64,000 nucleotides of DNA from Candidatus Kapaibacterium sp. (GCA_028284775.1 JANQRB010000021.1:124001-188000), one strand, 5' to 3'; counted from the first letter of the stretch, positions 24,692 through 33,933 are shown. The notes: a model not told the origin generated them from the sequence alone. A program made the numbers and translations.

Positions 24692-26815
24692 TCAGGCTGT
24701 TGCTTCGACCGGATTCAGATCACTCCGGCGATTGCGGGCAATGAGCATCTCAGCGACGGCGCAGAGTATTGCAAGCATGATAAACAACTTCCACAGTTCA
24801 GTCCCCACCCGTGTCCGGCTGAATTGATCGGCAAGGCTCAGGCTGCCGCCCAGCGCCGTCACCTGATTGTCGTCGGGAACTTTCACTCTGATCGCTTGCA
24901 GAAGGTCTTCAATTGGCAATGGTACAATAAGGGACTCCGAAGCCGGCGGATTGACCGCCAGGGTTTTTACAACTCGATCTTCAGATGTCTTTACGATGTA
25001 CACACCTGGCTGATGAAGGGCTTCCAACGACAAGACGGCTCCGCCAGGCAACACCGCTGCCTGGCGATAAAACTCGGTATTGTCGGGATCAGCAATCTTG
25101 AAATTACCACCCGCTGCGTATTTCTTAGGAAGCTTTACATTTACTGCTTCGCCGACAATGACATCCTCGCCCAGAGACTCGCGGGCCGCCAGATAGGTCA
25201 AGGCCCGGTTGGCGATGGTTACGAAGATGCCAGTAAAGGGAAAGGTACTCCATTCTCCGCTGGCAGGAAGGCCACAGTAAAAAACTTTGCCATTGCCGCT
25301 TTTGCTTTCGGCGAGCAGTGCGCCGTCCGGGATGCTGATGATGGCCTGGGGCGAGCGGCTGAGAGGCGCGGCACGATAGATTCGAGGCGACTCGACGGCA
25401 GAACGCTCGGTGCTGCCCTTAAAAACGCCCGTGAACAAGGGATGGACACGGTCGACCGAACTAAAGGCGACCGGGCTATCTTCGGGATAGTCGCGTATGA
25501 CAGCAGTACCCAGATCAAAGGCAGCCAAGATGCCCCGATTGTAGTTATCAAACTGAGACTCGCCGCCGGCCATGATAAATAGGCTCCCACCCGCATTGAC
25601 ATAGTTAAGCAGACGTAACACCTCGCCCTCGCCGAACGCAGGCATGTTACTCAAATAAATGACGTCAAACTCTGCCAGGTTGACGGTGGCAAGTTGAGCC
25701 GTCGTTAAAGGCGTTACTTCGGCTTTCTGCTGCTCGCGGGGATTAGGCACCAGGGCGAGCGTCAAAAATCTGGTATCCGCGGGCGCGCCGACAATGGCTA
25801 CACGCGGAATCTCGGGAATGACAAAGCCGAAAAAACGCTCGTTATCGGCATCCAGTACATCGCCCTCTACCTGTACCCTGGCGCGAACGCTGCCCGTGCT
25901 GCGGGGGGTCGCCGTGATGGCCACCATGCGTGTTTCCCCGGCCGGGATATCGATGGCGCGCTGCGCAACGCGCTGATCATCGAAGAGCATGCTGACAATG
26001 ATACCATTGACATCGTCGCTGCCGCTGTTGCGAATACGGGCTTCCACCTCAACGGGCTTTTCTGTCTCGAATATGCGCGTAATGACATTTAAGGAGTCGA
26101 CCGAGAGATTACGTTCGCCGGCTTTGGAATCCAGTCCGATCGGCACGACATATATAGCTACCGAGTTGTCGAAAATCCGCAGCGAGTCGCTGATATCTTC
26201 TTCGAGGATATTGCGCTGCCCGTCCGTAATAACAAAGACTTCCTTGTTGATATTCTGCGAAGTCGCCAAAATTGACGAAGCCAGACGCAGGCTCGACTCC
26301 ATCCGCCCAACGGTATAGGAAACCGGCAGCTTTTGAATCTCCTGGCGCAGTAGCGAGAAGTTACGCGTGAATTCGAAGAAGCGTTGGTCGTTGAGATTGG
26401 CCATATGCACCAATGCCACCTCATCACCTTCTTCCAGCGAAGCGAGCATCGCGACAGCGGCATCCTTGGCCTGTTTCAGGCGTACACCGCGTTCGTCGGC
26501 AACATCCATACTGAAGGAGTTATCGATAATCAGCACAGCCGAGGTGCGGGCATGCGAACCGAAGCCGGGCAGCGAGGTCTCCAAAGTGGGGCGCGCAAAT
26601 GCCAACACGGCGAACACCACAATCAGGGTCCGCAGGATGAGCAGAAGAATCTGCTTCAATTGCAGTTTGCGAATCTTGGTTTTCTGTAGTTCGCGTAAAA
26701 ACTTAAGGCTGCTGAACTCAATCGTCTTCAATCGACGCAGATTGAGCAAGTGCAACAGGACCGGAATAGCAGCCGCCGCCAGCCCTAAGAGAACTAAAGG
26801 ATTAAGAAAGGTCAT
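24692..26815 (-). CDS. BatA-type VWA membrane protein
   Basis: 707 residues. The N-terminal two-helix BatA domain is diagnostic: MTFLNPLVLLGLAAAAIPVL, then LLNLRRLKTIEFSSLKFL and LKQILLLILRTLIVVFAVLAFARP. Residues about 85-260 are a von Willebrand A domain with a MIDAS start DNSFSMDVAD. The middle and C-terminal part is a DUF4159/GATase-like region (YLSNMPAFGEGEVLRLLNYVNAGG), ending in a membrane segment LWKLFIMLAILCAVAEMLIA. Long BatA-like proteins of this form occur in Bacteroidota-type genomes, usually near MoxR ATPase and DUF58 genes. Neither is adjacent here. Role in envelope stress or protein assembly is inferred. Confidence 0.88.
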   Translation of the reverse strand: MTFLNPLVLLGLAAAAIPVLLHLLNLRRLKTIEFSSLKFLRELQKTKIRKLQLKQILLLILRTLIVVFAVLAFARPTLETSLPGFGSHARTSAVLIIDNSFSMDVADERGVRLKQAKDAAVAMLASLEEGDEVALVHMANLNDQRFFEFTRNFSLLRQEIQKLPVSYTVGRMESSLRLASSILATSQNINKEVFVITDGQRNILEEDISDSLRIFDNSVAIYVVPIGLDSKAGERNLSVDSLNVITRIFETEKPVEVEARIRNSGSDDVNGIIVSMLFDDQRVAQRAIDIPAGETRMVAITATPRSTGSVRARVQVEGDVLDADNERFFGFVIPEIPRVAIVGAPADTRFLTLALVPNPREQQKAEVTPLTTAQLATVNLAEFDVIYLSNMPAFGEGEVLRLLNYVNAGGSLFIMAGGESQFDNYNRGILAAFDLGTAVIRDYPEDSPVAFSSVDRVHPLFTGVFKGSTERSAVESPRIYRAAPLSRSPQAIISIPDGALLAESKSGNGKVFYCGLPASGEWSTFPFTGIFVTIANRALTYLAARESLGEDVIVGEAVNVKLPKKYAAGGNFKIADPDNTEFYRQAAVLPGGAVLSLEALHQPGVYIVKTSEDRVVKTLAVNPPASESLIVPLPIEDLLQAIRVKVPDDNQVTALGGSLSLADQFSRTRVGTELWKLFIMLAILCAVAEMLIARNRRSDLNPVEATA

Positions 26816-26984
26816 ATTACTTTACGATGCGCATTGCGTTATTGTGCCTCCTCCACTGGCCGGACGGTCTTGTTCGAATCTTCCGGCGCAGCAGCAACAG
26901 ACAGCCAAAGCGTCACTGACGTACAAGGGCCGGAATTACGATAATTATCCCAAAAAGTTGATACGAATTTTCTCTTGCGGGGCC

Positions 26985-27635
26985 TCAGCTAGCCAGCGTA
27001 TAGTAGTCAAGCGACTCATTTGTGTGAATGTGCAGCACACCGGCGCGTACCAAACGCACCAACAATCGAGCTGCGCGCCGTTCGGAAATATTACTGAAAT
27101 GGGCAAACTCCCGGACAGTAATCCGATCGTTGTCATTCAGATATTCAAAAGCCTTCTTTTCATGGCGGCCGATGCTGAGTGTAATGGGCGGCGAATTGCT
27201 GTTTTGGCCGGCCAGGACTTTCGCAACCTCCTTACTGGCCGCCACCGTACTGGCGCCTTTGCGGATGTAAACCGTTTGCTCTTTGGCTTTGCCATTGTCG
27301 TTTTCAACCATGCGATGCGGTTTCTGGTCACTCTCCGACACCTCAACGACCACCACATCTTCGTAACTGATCTGGATGATACTGATCTCGGGCTCGATTG
27401 GCGGATCGCTGAAGAATTCGCAAGCGTGATTGATGATTTCAATCTCTTCCTTCTCGCTCTTCACGCCGACAATGCTACCGTCATCATCGACGCCGACCAG
27501 AAGGACACCGCCGGAACTGTTGGCAAAGGCAATTAACTCACGGGCAATCTTTTGTGGCGATGCGCATTTTCGTTTAAACTCAACCGTTGATGATTCACCT
27601 TCCGAGATGATTTCGCGTAGCTGATGGCGCCGCAT
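26985..27635 (-). CDS. AlbA_2 (Schlafen-type) DNA-binding regulator
   Basis: About 216 residues from ATG 27635 (GGAAG upstream; the frame extends to a TTG at 27656). Residues 1-130 are an AlbA_2/Schlafen-core domain: LREIISEGESSTVEFKRK, ELIAFANSSGGVLLVGVDDD, and YIRKGASTVAASKEV. The last 70 residues form a winged-helix-like segment (AFEYLNDNDRITVREFAHFS, RRAARLLVRLVRAGVLHIH). Known: this pairing is common in putative transcription regulators or nucleic-acid binding proteins. Target unknown. It lies upstream of the BatA-like gene on the same strand (gap of 169 bases). Confidence 0.85.
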   Translation of the reverse strand: MRRHQLREIISEGESSTVEFKRKCASPQKIARELIAFANSSGGVLLVGVDDDGSIVGVKSEKEEIEIINHACEFFSDPPIEPEISIIQISYEDVVVVEVSESDQKPHRMVENDNGKAKEQTVYIRKGASTVAASKEVAKVLAGQNSNSPPITLSIGRHEKKAFEYLNDNDRITVREFAHFSNISERRAARLLVRLVRAGVLHIHTNESLDYYTLAS

Positions 27636-27836
27636 ACTGCTTCCGTCAGATTGCAATTCACATTAAACAACGGCCCGCAAATTAGTCCTATTCCGGCATA
27701 TTATCAAGCGGGGGACAGTGAATTGCCCGCTCACCAGGATCGTGGTTCTTTGCTCAGACATTGAAGAGGATAGAGAGTCGCCGGCAAAATGCTGTATGCC
27801 GCTGATGCGATTTCCTGCCGCCCCTGCTCTGGTTGA

Positions 27837-28145
27837 CTACCACTTCATGACATTAACTTCGTCCACATACACCGTTTCCTTGTTGCGAAACAGCGCCAGG
27901 ACGATGGCCAGCCCCACCGAGGCTTCCGCAGCCGCGACGGTCATGACGAAAAACACAAAAATCTGGCCGCCGATATCGCCCAGATACGCTGAAAAGGCCA
28001 CAAGAGTAAGGTTAACCGCATTGAGCATAAGTTCAATGGACATAAAGATAATGATGGCGTTGCGCCTGGTCAGCACGCCGACGCTGCCGATGGTAAAGAG
28101 TACCGCCGACAGCGCGAGATAATATTCGAGGGGGATTGAATGCAT
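27837..28145 (-). CDS. nuoK: NADH-quinone oxidoreductase subunit K
   Basis: 102 residues from ATG 28145, 13 bases after the nuoJ stop, matching the usual 100-105 residue NuoK length. Three membrane helices: [46 protein letters not shown] and [24 protein letters not shown]. The buried glutamates of the proton channel are present in MSIELML and AAAEASVG. Part of the membrane arm of complex I (proton pumping). Only nuoJ is adjacent; no nuoL or nuoI is found, so the rest of complex I is encoded elsewhere. Confidence 0.95.
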   Translation of the reverse strand: MHSIPLEYYLALSAVLFTIGSVGVLTRRNAIIIFMSIELMLNAVNLTLVAFSAYLGDIGGQIFVFFVMTVAAAEASVGLAIVLALFRNKETVYVDEVNVMKW

Positions 28146-28158
28146 AGCGAAATTGCTC

Positions 28159-28674
28159 TTATGAACGGAGTTTGCGTTTGGCAAGAATGATGGAGCCGAT
28201 GACTGCAGCCAGCAGAAGAAGCGAAACGGCCTCGAAAGGAAACAGAAATGTCGTAAACATTTCGTTGCCGATGGCTTCTACAGTTCCAACCGAAGCTGCG
28301 TTGTCCGGCAATGCGCTATAACGAGGCGAAGGATCGAAGGTAAAGGCAAGGATGAGTTGCAGCGCAAAAACGGCGCCGATAGCCGCCGCAACCAGACTGC
28401 GCTGATTGACGGATTCGGTCAGCTTTTCTTCGTCACCCAGATTCAGCAACATAATGACGAAGAGAACCAGCACCATAATCGCTCCGGCATACACCAATAC
28501 CTGCAACACCGCCAGCAATTGCGCCTGAAGCGTAAGGTACAACCCCGTCAGGCAGACAAAGTGCAGTATCAAAAACATCGCCGACGATACGGGATTGCGG
28601 CGAGTAATTGTCAGCAGTCCGGTAGCCACCGCGCCAGCCGCCAGGACATAGAAGAAAATGGCCGAAATTTCCAT
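28159..28674 (-). CDS. nuoJ: NADH-quinone oxidoreductase subunit J
   Basis: About 171 residues from ATG 28674; the frame is open further upstream but the family begins at [13 protein letters not shown]. Five membrane segments. The conserved third helix [25 protein letters not shown] contains the pi-bulge region known from NuoJ/ND6. Membrane-arm subunit of complex I next to the quinone site. Translationally close to nuoK (13-base gap). dnaG ends 108 bases upstream on the same strand but is functionally unrelated. Confidence 0.95.
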   Translation of the reverse strand: MEISAIFFYVLAAGAVATGLLTITRRNPVSSAMFLILHFVCLTGLYLTLQAQLLAVLQVLVYAGAIMVLVLFVIMLLNLGDEEKLTESVNQRSLVAAAIGAVFALQLILAFTFDPSPRYSALPDNAASVGTVEAIGNEMFTTFLFPFEAVSLLLLAAVIGSIILAKRKLRS

Positions 28675-28782
28675 ACGGTTCTGAGTGCTAGTGATTTCCG
28701 TAGAACGCAAACGTGAAAACGCAAAACTACGAGATTTTGACAAATTAGCGGAAAGATTTTTCGGCCGAGCTGCCTTGCGGGG

Positions 28783-30720
28783 CTAACTTGCGGAAAAGCT
28801 GCCTTCGAGTTCCAGCAGTTCGTTTTTAAGATCGCGTAGTCGCAAAAGGATTTGCCCTTGCTCCGCAGGTGACGCCGTTTTCAATTGGGCCTGCAGGCTA
28901 TCGTGCTCGCGCTGCCGTGCTGTCAGCAGTAAACTGCTAATTGAGTCATTGACGATTTTTACGGGATCGTTGGATATCTCAGCGTTGAATTTTTGCCAGT
29001 TCGGACTGTGACTGGTTTCTTCTATGCATAGTTTCGACACCAGTTCGCGGTCCTGTTCATCGAGCGCTTCGGGACTCAATAGTTTTTGGGCGGGATCGGC
29101 GTGCTGTTCGGCCGCAGTCAGAATCTGGGTAAACAGTCGCTCGCTGTGCTCATTGATAAATGTCGCAGACCGTACGCTGAGCTGCTCGGCGATATAGGCC
29201 AGCAATCGAGGTTCACCCAAGGCGACGCGCAATAATTTTTCTTCGGCAGGCGCCATGGCAGATGGTGGAACGGCGGTGGTCTCGGGTGGAGGTTCGGCGA
29301 CTTTTGCCGGTGCAATCCCGGGTGACGACCCAACGGAAGGCGCCGCCTGATTGGAGCCTGGCTCGCCCGTCGGAGGAAGCGACCGACGCAAACCATCGGA
29401 ACGCCGCAGCTGCAGCTGCTGACGACGTTGGATCTGGCTCATCTCCTCATAGAGCAGCTTTTCCTGAATGCCGAATTTAGCGGCAACATTACGAATAAAG
29501 ACATCGCGTTTGAGATGGTCGGGTATCCGGGCAATGCTCGACACCAGCGAACGCACCGCCTCGGCCTGCCCTTCCGCCGTTTCAAAGCTGCCCTGTGCGC
29601 GAAAAACATCACCCTTGAAGTCGACAAACGACATGGCTTTTTTCAATACAGCCGTGAATGCTTTCGGCCCTTCCTGCAGAATGTAGCTGTCGGGATCCTG
29701 ACCTTCCGGCAGACGAACGACATAGACATCCATACCCTCCGCCAGAGCCAGGTCCATTCCCTTCATTGCCGCATTGGCACCGGCGCTGTCGGCGTCATAG
29801 ATCAGATAAAGCTTGGGGCAATAACGTTTGATAGCTTGCACCTGGTCGCGCGTGAGCGCCGTGCCGCTGGAAGCAACGACATTTTTGAATCCCGCCTGAT
29901 GCAGCGAAATCACATCGGCGTATCCCTCCACCATCAGGACCGTCTCATCGCGCCGCATGGCGTCACGGGCATGGTGAATTCCGTAGAGCGCCTTGCTCTT
30001 GTCATATACCAACGATTGCGGCGAATTGATGTATTTCGCCTGCTTGGCATCGGCGGACATGGTGCGCGCGCCGAAACCAATTACTCGCCCCATCGCGTTC
30101 AGAATCGGAAACATCAGGCGACCGCGGAAGCGATCGTAGTAGCCGCTGCTTTCACGAGGTATCACAAGTCCGGCGTCGACAAGTTGTTCCTGCGCAAAAC
30201 CTAGTCTACGCAACTCTTGCGATAAGGCGTCCCAGGAATCAGGCGCCATCCCCAGACCAAAGTCTCTGATACTCTCTTCCGTAAAACCGCGCCGCCGCAG
30301 ATACTCCTGGGCGGCCGCGCCATCGTCTGTCCACAGCGATGCATAATAAAAATTGGCGGCTTCGCGTAGCGCTTTGAATGCCATTTCGAATCGCGAGGCG
30401 CGTTGTCGGTCTTCTTCGCTATCGGCGGCGTCAGGCAAGTGGACGCCGGCCCGTGCTGCCAGCTCCTTGACCGCCTCGGGAAAAGTCAGTTTCTGGTGTT
30501 CGGTCAGAAAGGTAAAGACATTGCCGCCTTTGCCACAGCCAAAGCATTTAAAAATCCCTTTGTCGCGCGAAACATTAAAGGAAGGTGTTTTTTCCGAATG
30601 AAAGGGGCACAAACCAATAAAACTGTTGCCACGCTGCCGCAGTGCCACAAACTCACCGACAAGCTCTACGATATCGCTTTGTTGTCTGATTTGTTCGAGT
30701 AAATGCTCTGGATATTTCAT
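28783..30720 (-). CDS. dnaG: DNA primase DnaG
   Basis: 645 residues. Synthesises RNA primers at the replication fork. The N-terminal CHC2 zinc ribbon has Cys38, His41, Cys59 and Cys62 (LCPFHSEKTPSF, KCFGCGKGG). The catalytic core has VIGFGARTM and the TOPRIM motifs MVEGYADVISLHQAG and LIYDADSAGANAAM. A Pro/Ala-rich linker near residue 450-500 precedes the helical helicase-binding C-terminus (LRDLKNELLEL). Normal length. It starts 12 bases after the stop of a ydjM-like gene, so the two form an operon. No rpoD or rpsU is adjacent, unlike the enterobacterial arrangement. Confidence 0.97.
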   Translation of the reverse strand: MKYPEHLLEQIRQQSDIVELVGEFVALRQRGNSFIGLCPFHSEKTPSFNVSRDKGIFKCFGCGKGGNVFTFLTEHQKLTFPEAVKELAARAGVHLPDAADSEEDRQRASRFEMAFKALREAANFYYASLWTDDGAAAQEYLRRRGFTEESIRDFGLGMAPDSWDALSQELRRLGFAQEQLVDAGLVIPRESSGYYDRFRGRLMFPILNAMGRVIGFGARTMSADAKQAKYINSPQSLVYDKSKALYGIHHARDAMRRDETVLMVEGYADVISLHQAGFKNVVASSGTALTRDQVQAIKRYCPKLYLIYDADSAGANAAMKGMDLALAEGMDVYVVRLPEGQDPDSYILQEGPKAFTAVLKKAMSFVDFKGDVFRAQGSFETAEGQAEAVRSLVSSIARIPDHLKRDVFIRNVAAKFGIQEKLLYEEMSQIQRRQQLQLRRSDGLRRSLPPTGEPGSNQAAPSVGSSPGIAPAKVAEPPPETTAVPPSAMAPAEEKLLRVALGEPRLLAYIAEQLSVRSATFINEHSERLFTQILTAAEQHADPAQKLLSPEALDEQDRELVSKLCIEETSHSPNWQKFNAEISNDPVKIVNDSISSLLLTARQREHDSLQAQLKTASPAEQGQILLRLRDLKNELLELEGSFSAS

Positions 30721-30732
30721 TCCCGGGCAAGC

Positions 30733-31386
30733 CTACAGTTTTAACGAAGATATATCCGCATCTACCAGACTGACATACAGCAAATAGGCCAAAGCGGCGT
30801 AGGCCAGTACATTAACGAGCATCGATGAGGAGGATACAAACTTGACCGCAGTGCCGAATGACTGTTTCGGCGCCAGGCGCACACCCTCAATATTGACAAA
30901 TGAAAACAGTTCATCAATGACAAGATGAACAAAATAGCCGATTGCCGAGGCGGAAGCCAGAACATTCTTGACCGGAGCAGCAGCATCGTGCAAAGCGAGA
31001 TATACGAGCGCGCCCCATATCAAGGCCATGGGGATGCTGTGGAAGATGCCGCGATGATGCGTCAGCCCTTCGAAAAGCCGTCGCAATAAGAATCGAATAC
31101 ACAGATACGAGCCCAGAGCGATCAAGAGTATTGAAGATGGTCGAAGATGCTCCATACCGATCGACTCCAACACCAGGATCGGCAGTAAGACGCTTGTGAT
31201 GCCAAAAAGCAACTCGTTGGGCCGGCTGACGCCGCTGTCGACATCCGGCAACAAACTGCCGACACAGCACAATACACCGGCTGCGAGGCTGTCGATGGGA
31301 TCGAGACCATATTCCAGGTGAGCGAGTGCGCCGCAGGCCGCCCCGGCTATTGCTCCACCGCTGAGATGATGTACGAAATTACCCAC
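30733..31386 (-). CDS. YdjM-family membrane metal-dependent hydrolase
   Basis: 217 residues. Polytopic membrane protein of the LexA-regulated YdjM/DUF457 family (PF04307). Conserved metal-ligand motifs: an N-terminal histidine in HHLSGGAIAGA, LLPDVDSGVSRP, GLTHHRGIFHS and YFVHLVIDELF. The histidines and aspartates define a predicted inner-membrane phosphohydrolase site; the substrate is unknown. It is followed after 12 bases by dnaG, and a small unknown gene lies just upstream in the same direction (22-base gap). Confidence 0.88.
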   Translation of the reverse strand: MGNFVHHLSGGAIAGAACGALAHLEYGLDPIDSLAAGVLCCVGSLLPDVDSGVSRPNELLFGITSVLLPILVLESIGMEHLRPSSILLIALGSYLCIRFLLRRLFEGLTHHRGIFHSIPMALIWGALVYLALHDAAAPVKNVLASASAIGYFVHLVIDELFSFVNIEGVRLAPKQSFGTAVKFVSSSSMLVNVLAYAALAYLLYVSLVDADISSLKL

Positions 31387-31407
31387 GCAGGGCAGATTCC
31401 TCCGGTC

Positions 31408-31641
31408 CTATGTGCGAAACTCATACATTGCAACCCGCAAATCGAATTCCTTCCCCACGGCAAACGATGGGTCACCGGCGACCGTAAGAGGCTCAGTCAC
31501 CCGGACCTTGGCCCAACATCCACCGCTAAAGGCTATGATTTCAGCCCTGTACAGCGGATTCCCATCGTGCGTGATGGTGTATTCCCGGCCTTTGTGCGGC
31601 CGTTCTTCCTTAGGTAGAATGTCGTGATCGCTTCGGCGCAT
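31408..31641 (-). CDS. Small hypothetical protein
   Basis: 77 residues, charged, no membrane segment or signal peptide. A good AGGGA Shine-Dalgarno lies six bases before the ATG, and the gene is 22 bases upstream of the ydjM-like gene on the same strand, so it is probably expressed. The middle (YTITHDGNPLYRAEIIAFSG and CWAKVRVTEPL) looks like a small beta-barrel, but I cannot name a family. Confidence 0.6.
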   Translation of the reverse strand: MRRSDHDILPKEERPHKGREYTITHDGNPLYRAEIIAFSGGCWAKVRVTEPLTVAGDPSFAVGKEFDLRVAMYEFRT

Positions 31642-31803
31642 CGGAATCCCTTTCTTTGTGAAATAGTCTCGTAAGCTCAGGGGGGCTTTACCGGGCGGCA
31701 GATGCTAATAATGCCGCCACATGATCAAAGCCGACGTCCCGGGCGTAGACGAGATAATAAAGTCTTTAACGTAGCACAGCATGCAGTTCCGCCCGTTAGG
31801 GCA

Positions 31804-31838
31804 TAAAAAAATCCCCCGCCGATATGAAAGCGAGGGAT
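31804..31838 (-). terminator. Rho-independent terminator of rpsD
   Basis: On the minus strand ATCCCTCGC pairs with GCGGGGGAT (one G-U pair, 31811-31819 with 31830-31838) and is followed by TTTTTTT. It lies 28 bases downstream of the rpsD stop codon. Confidence 0.85.
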
Positions 31839-31865
31839 GTCAAATTGCTGATTTCGCGAGCAAGA

Positions 31866-32471
31866 TCAACGTGAATAATACTCGATAACAAGCGGTACTT
31901 CACAAATCACCTGGATCTCTTCGCGAGGCGGCAGGTAGAGATATTTGACCGACAAATCGGCTTTGGACAATTCCAGATAAGGCGGTGGTGCCGAAGAGCG
32001 AATGGCCTCTTGGAAGCAATCCAACTTGCGACTCTTTTCCTTAATGGAGACCAGGTCGTTGACCGAAACCTGATACGAGGGAATATTGACGCGTTTACCG
32101 TTCACAAAGACGTGTCCGTGGGACACATACTGCCGGGCGGCGTAAATCGAGCGTGCCAGACCGGAACGAAATACGATCGAATCAAGCCGCGATTCCATCA
32201 ACTGTACCAAAATTTCACCCGTATTGCCAAGCATACGGTTGGCTTTGTCCACATAGCGCCGCATCTGACGCTCGTGGATATTGTACTGCAGGCGCAGACG
32301 CTGTTTTTCCAGCAACTGCTTGCCATAATCCGAAACTTTAGGACGGCGCTTGGCATTGCCATGCTGACCGGGCGTATACGGCTTGCGGTCCATATACTTG
32401 CGCGCTTTGGCGGTCATCGCCACGCCAATCTTGCGCGACATCCTGACTTTGGGTCCATTATAATTGGACAT
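31866..32471 (-). CDS. rpsD: 30S ribosomal protein S4
   Basis: 201 residues from ATG 32471 (the frame continues upstream, but S4 begins at MSNYNGPKVRMSRKIG here). Primary 16S rRNA-binding protein of the small subunit; also an autoregulator in many bacteria. S4 domain visible at MESRLDSIVFRSGLARSIYAARQYVSHGHVFVNGKRVNIPS (residues about 90-130). The N-terminus lacks the four-cysteine zinc cluster, so this is the zinc-independent form. It stands alone with its own terminator, whereas S4 often sits between rpsK and rpoA. A second copy elsewhere cannot be excluded. Confidence 0.96.
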   Translation of the reverse strand: MSNYNGPKVRMSRKIGVAMTAKARKYMDRKPYTPGQHGNAKRRPKVSDYGKQLLEKQRLRLQYNIHERQMRRYVDKANRMLGNTGEILVQLMESRLDSIVFRSGLARSIYAARQYVSHGHVFVNGKRVNIPSYQVSVNDLVSIKEKSRKLDCFQEAIRSSAPPPYLELSKADLSVKYLYLPPREEIQVICEVPLVIEYYSR

Positions 32472-32635
32472 AAAAAACCTCGTATTACTTGTTTTGCGAA
32501 TGCGACGTTCTTTGTTCCGGCGCACGCCTCAGAGCTGACGGCAACATACCGGTAAAGAATCAGCCACTCAAAACGTTAAATGCAGACTGTCAAAAAAGAT
32601 TGCTAATTTACGGATATAATACTTCTCTGCCAACA

Positions 32636-33322
32636 TCACTTTGCCTTGCCGGGCATTTCATCGTCGGCTTCAGGCGGGCTCTCCCGCCACAGCGACTCGG
32701 AGTTAACAGCGGACATCGCCCGCGAACTACCATGACGCAACAGATAGTGAACAGCCTCGAGGGCATGATTGATCATTAAATCGAGCTTTTCGACTTCATC
32801 TTTATCGAATGGTGCCAGTACGTAATCGACCAGCCCTCCCGGAGCGAAGTTCCGTCCTATGCCGCAGCGCAGACGGAGAAAATTGTTCTCGGGCAAATGC
32901 GCCATTAGGGAAGCCAGTCCGTTGTGTCCTCCATCGCTGCCGCCGCTCTTTAGATGGACCTTGCCAAGCGGAAAGTTGACCTCATCTACTACAATCAGTA
33001 TTCTTTCGGGATCGACAGCAAAAAGCCGCTGCAGTGCTGCAACGGCTTCGCCCGAGTTATTCATATACGTTGTCGGTTTTACGACGAGCACGCTGGCGTC
33101 GGAGATTGTCAGCCTGGCTTCGAGCCAAGGTCCCTGGCCTACCGCCAGATCGATATCGGATGACTTACAGAGTGCGTCGCAAACCATCCAACCGATATTG
33201 TGCCGAGTGTTGCTATAGTTGCTACCGGGATTGCCCAGACCAGCTATGACCCATTCGATCGGCGCAGCCGACTTAGGCCGGGGTGCTGGCTTCAGCACCT
33301 TCTGCAGCAACTTCTTCAGCAT
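32636..33322 (-). CDS. pth: Peptidyl-tRNA hydrolase
   Basis: 228 residues from ATG 33322, preceded by GAAGAAGGTGA. This start overlaps the end of rplY by 50 bases. Recycles peptidyl-tRNA released from stalled ribosomes. Family residues: Asn and catalytic His in GNPGSNYSNTRHNIGW, KPTTYMNNSGEAV, and catalytic Asp in VDEVNFPLGKVHLKSGGSDG. The basic N-terminal extension of about 20 residues (MLKKLLQKVLKPAPRPKS) is longer than in E. coli Pth, so a GTG at 33298 is a possible alternative start. Part of the conserved prs-rplY-pth order. Confidence 0.95.
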   Translation of the reverse strand: MLKKLLQKVLKPAPRPKSAAPIEWVIAGLGNPGSNYSNTRHNIGWMVCDALCKSSDIDLAVGQGPWLEARLTISDASVLVVKPTTYMNNSGEAVAALQRLFAVDPERILIVVDEVNFPLGKVHLKSGGSDGGHNGLASLMAHLPENNFLRLRCGIGRNFAPGGLVDYVLAPFDKDEVEKLDLMINHALEAVHYLLRHGSSRAMSAVNSESLWRESPPEADDEMPGKAK

Positions 33323-33899
33323 CTTCACCTTCTTCCGTGGCAGTGCGGTCGCGACGAGAAGCCGATACATTGTAAATTACTACCGCTTCGTTATCAAGGA
33401 TTTTTCCCTGATCCCAGGTAATATTCTTGATTCGCAGGTTATCGCCGATTTTAAGTTCCGAAACGTCAACTTCAATATTATCGGGGATATCCTTCGGGAG
33501 ACACTTCACACGCACTTTGTTAAGGACAGCGTTCGCGACACCGCCGGCAATTTCACCAACGGCCTGCCCGGTAAACTTCAGGGGGATCGGAATTTCGACC
33601 GCTTGTCCTTCTACCAGACCGAGAAGGTCGAAATGCACGATATTGCCACTGACTGGATCAAAATCCACATCTTTCAGGATACAACTGCGTCGTTCGGCCT
33701 CGCCATTGATCGCCATATCAACCACATGGGTGTCCGCAGTAAAAACGATCGGCCTCAGAGCCAGCCGATTCGCGACGATGGGAATTCCGGACTCTCCATC
33801 CACATAGTAGACGCCGGGGACTTTTTCCTCGCGACGCAAGGCACGGGCATATTTTTTACCTACTTCACGGCGGTCGACGGTTAGTGTCACTTGACTCAT
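33273..33899 (-). CDS. rplY: 50S ribosomal protein L25 (Ctc type)
   Basis: 208 residues, the long general-stress (Ctc) form with an N-terminal 5S-rRNA-binding domain (VDRREVGKKYARALRREEKVPGVYYVDGE, residues about 7-35) and the TL5-type C-terminal beta domain (VRVKCLPKDIPDNIEVDVSEL). An acidic Ala/Glu tail ends the protein. It binds 5S rRNA in the central protuberance. It follows prs (35-base gap) and overlaps the start of pth. This order is conserved in many bacteria. Confidence 0.95.
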   Translation of the reverse strand: MSQVTLTVDRREVGKKYARALRREEKVPGVYYVDGESGIPIVANRLALRPIVFTADTHVVDMAINGEAERRSCILKDVDFDPVSGNIVHFDLLGLVEGQAVEIPIPLKFTGQAVGEIAGGVANAVLNKVRVKCLPKDIPDNIEVDVSELKIGDNLRIKNITWDQGKILDNEAVVIYNVSASRRDRTATEEGEDAEEVAAEGAEASTPA

Positions 33900-33933
33900 A
33901 ACTAATGACTCCAGCTAAACAAGAAATGCGCCA

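Noticed and set aside
24824..25582. 252-codon open frame on the plus strand
   Set aside because: Antisense to the BatA-like gene, with no domain or RBS.
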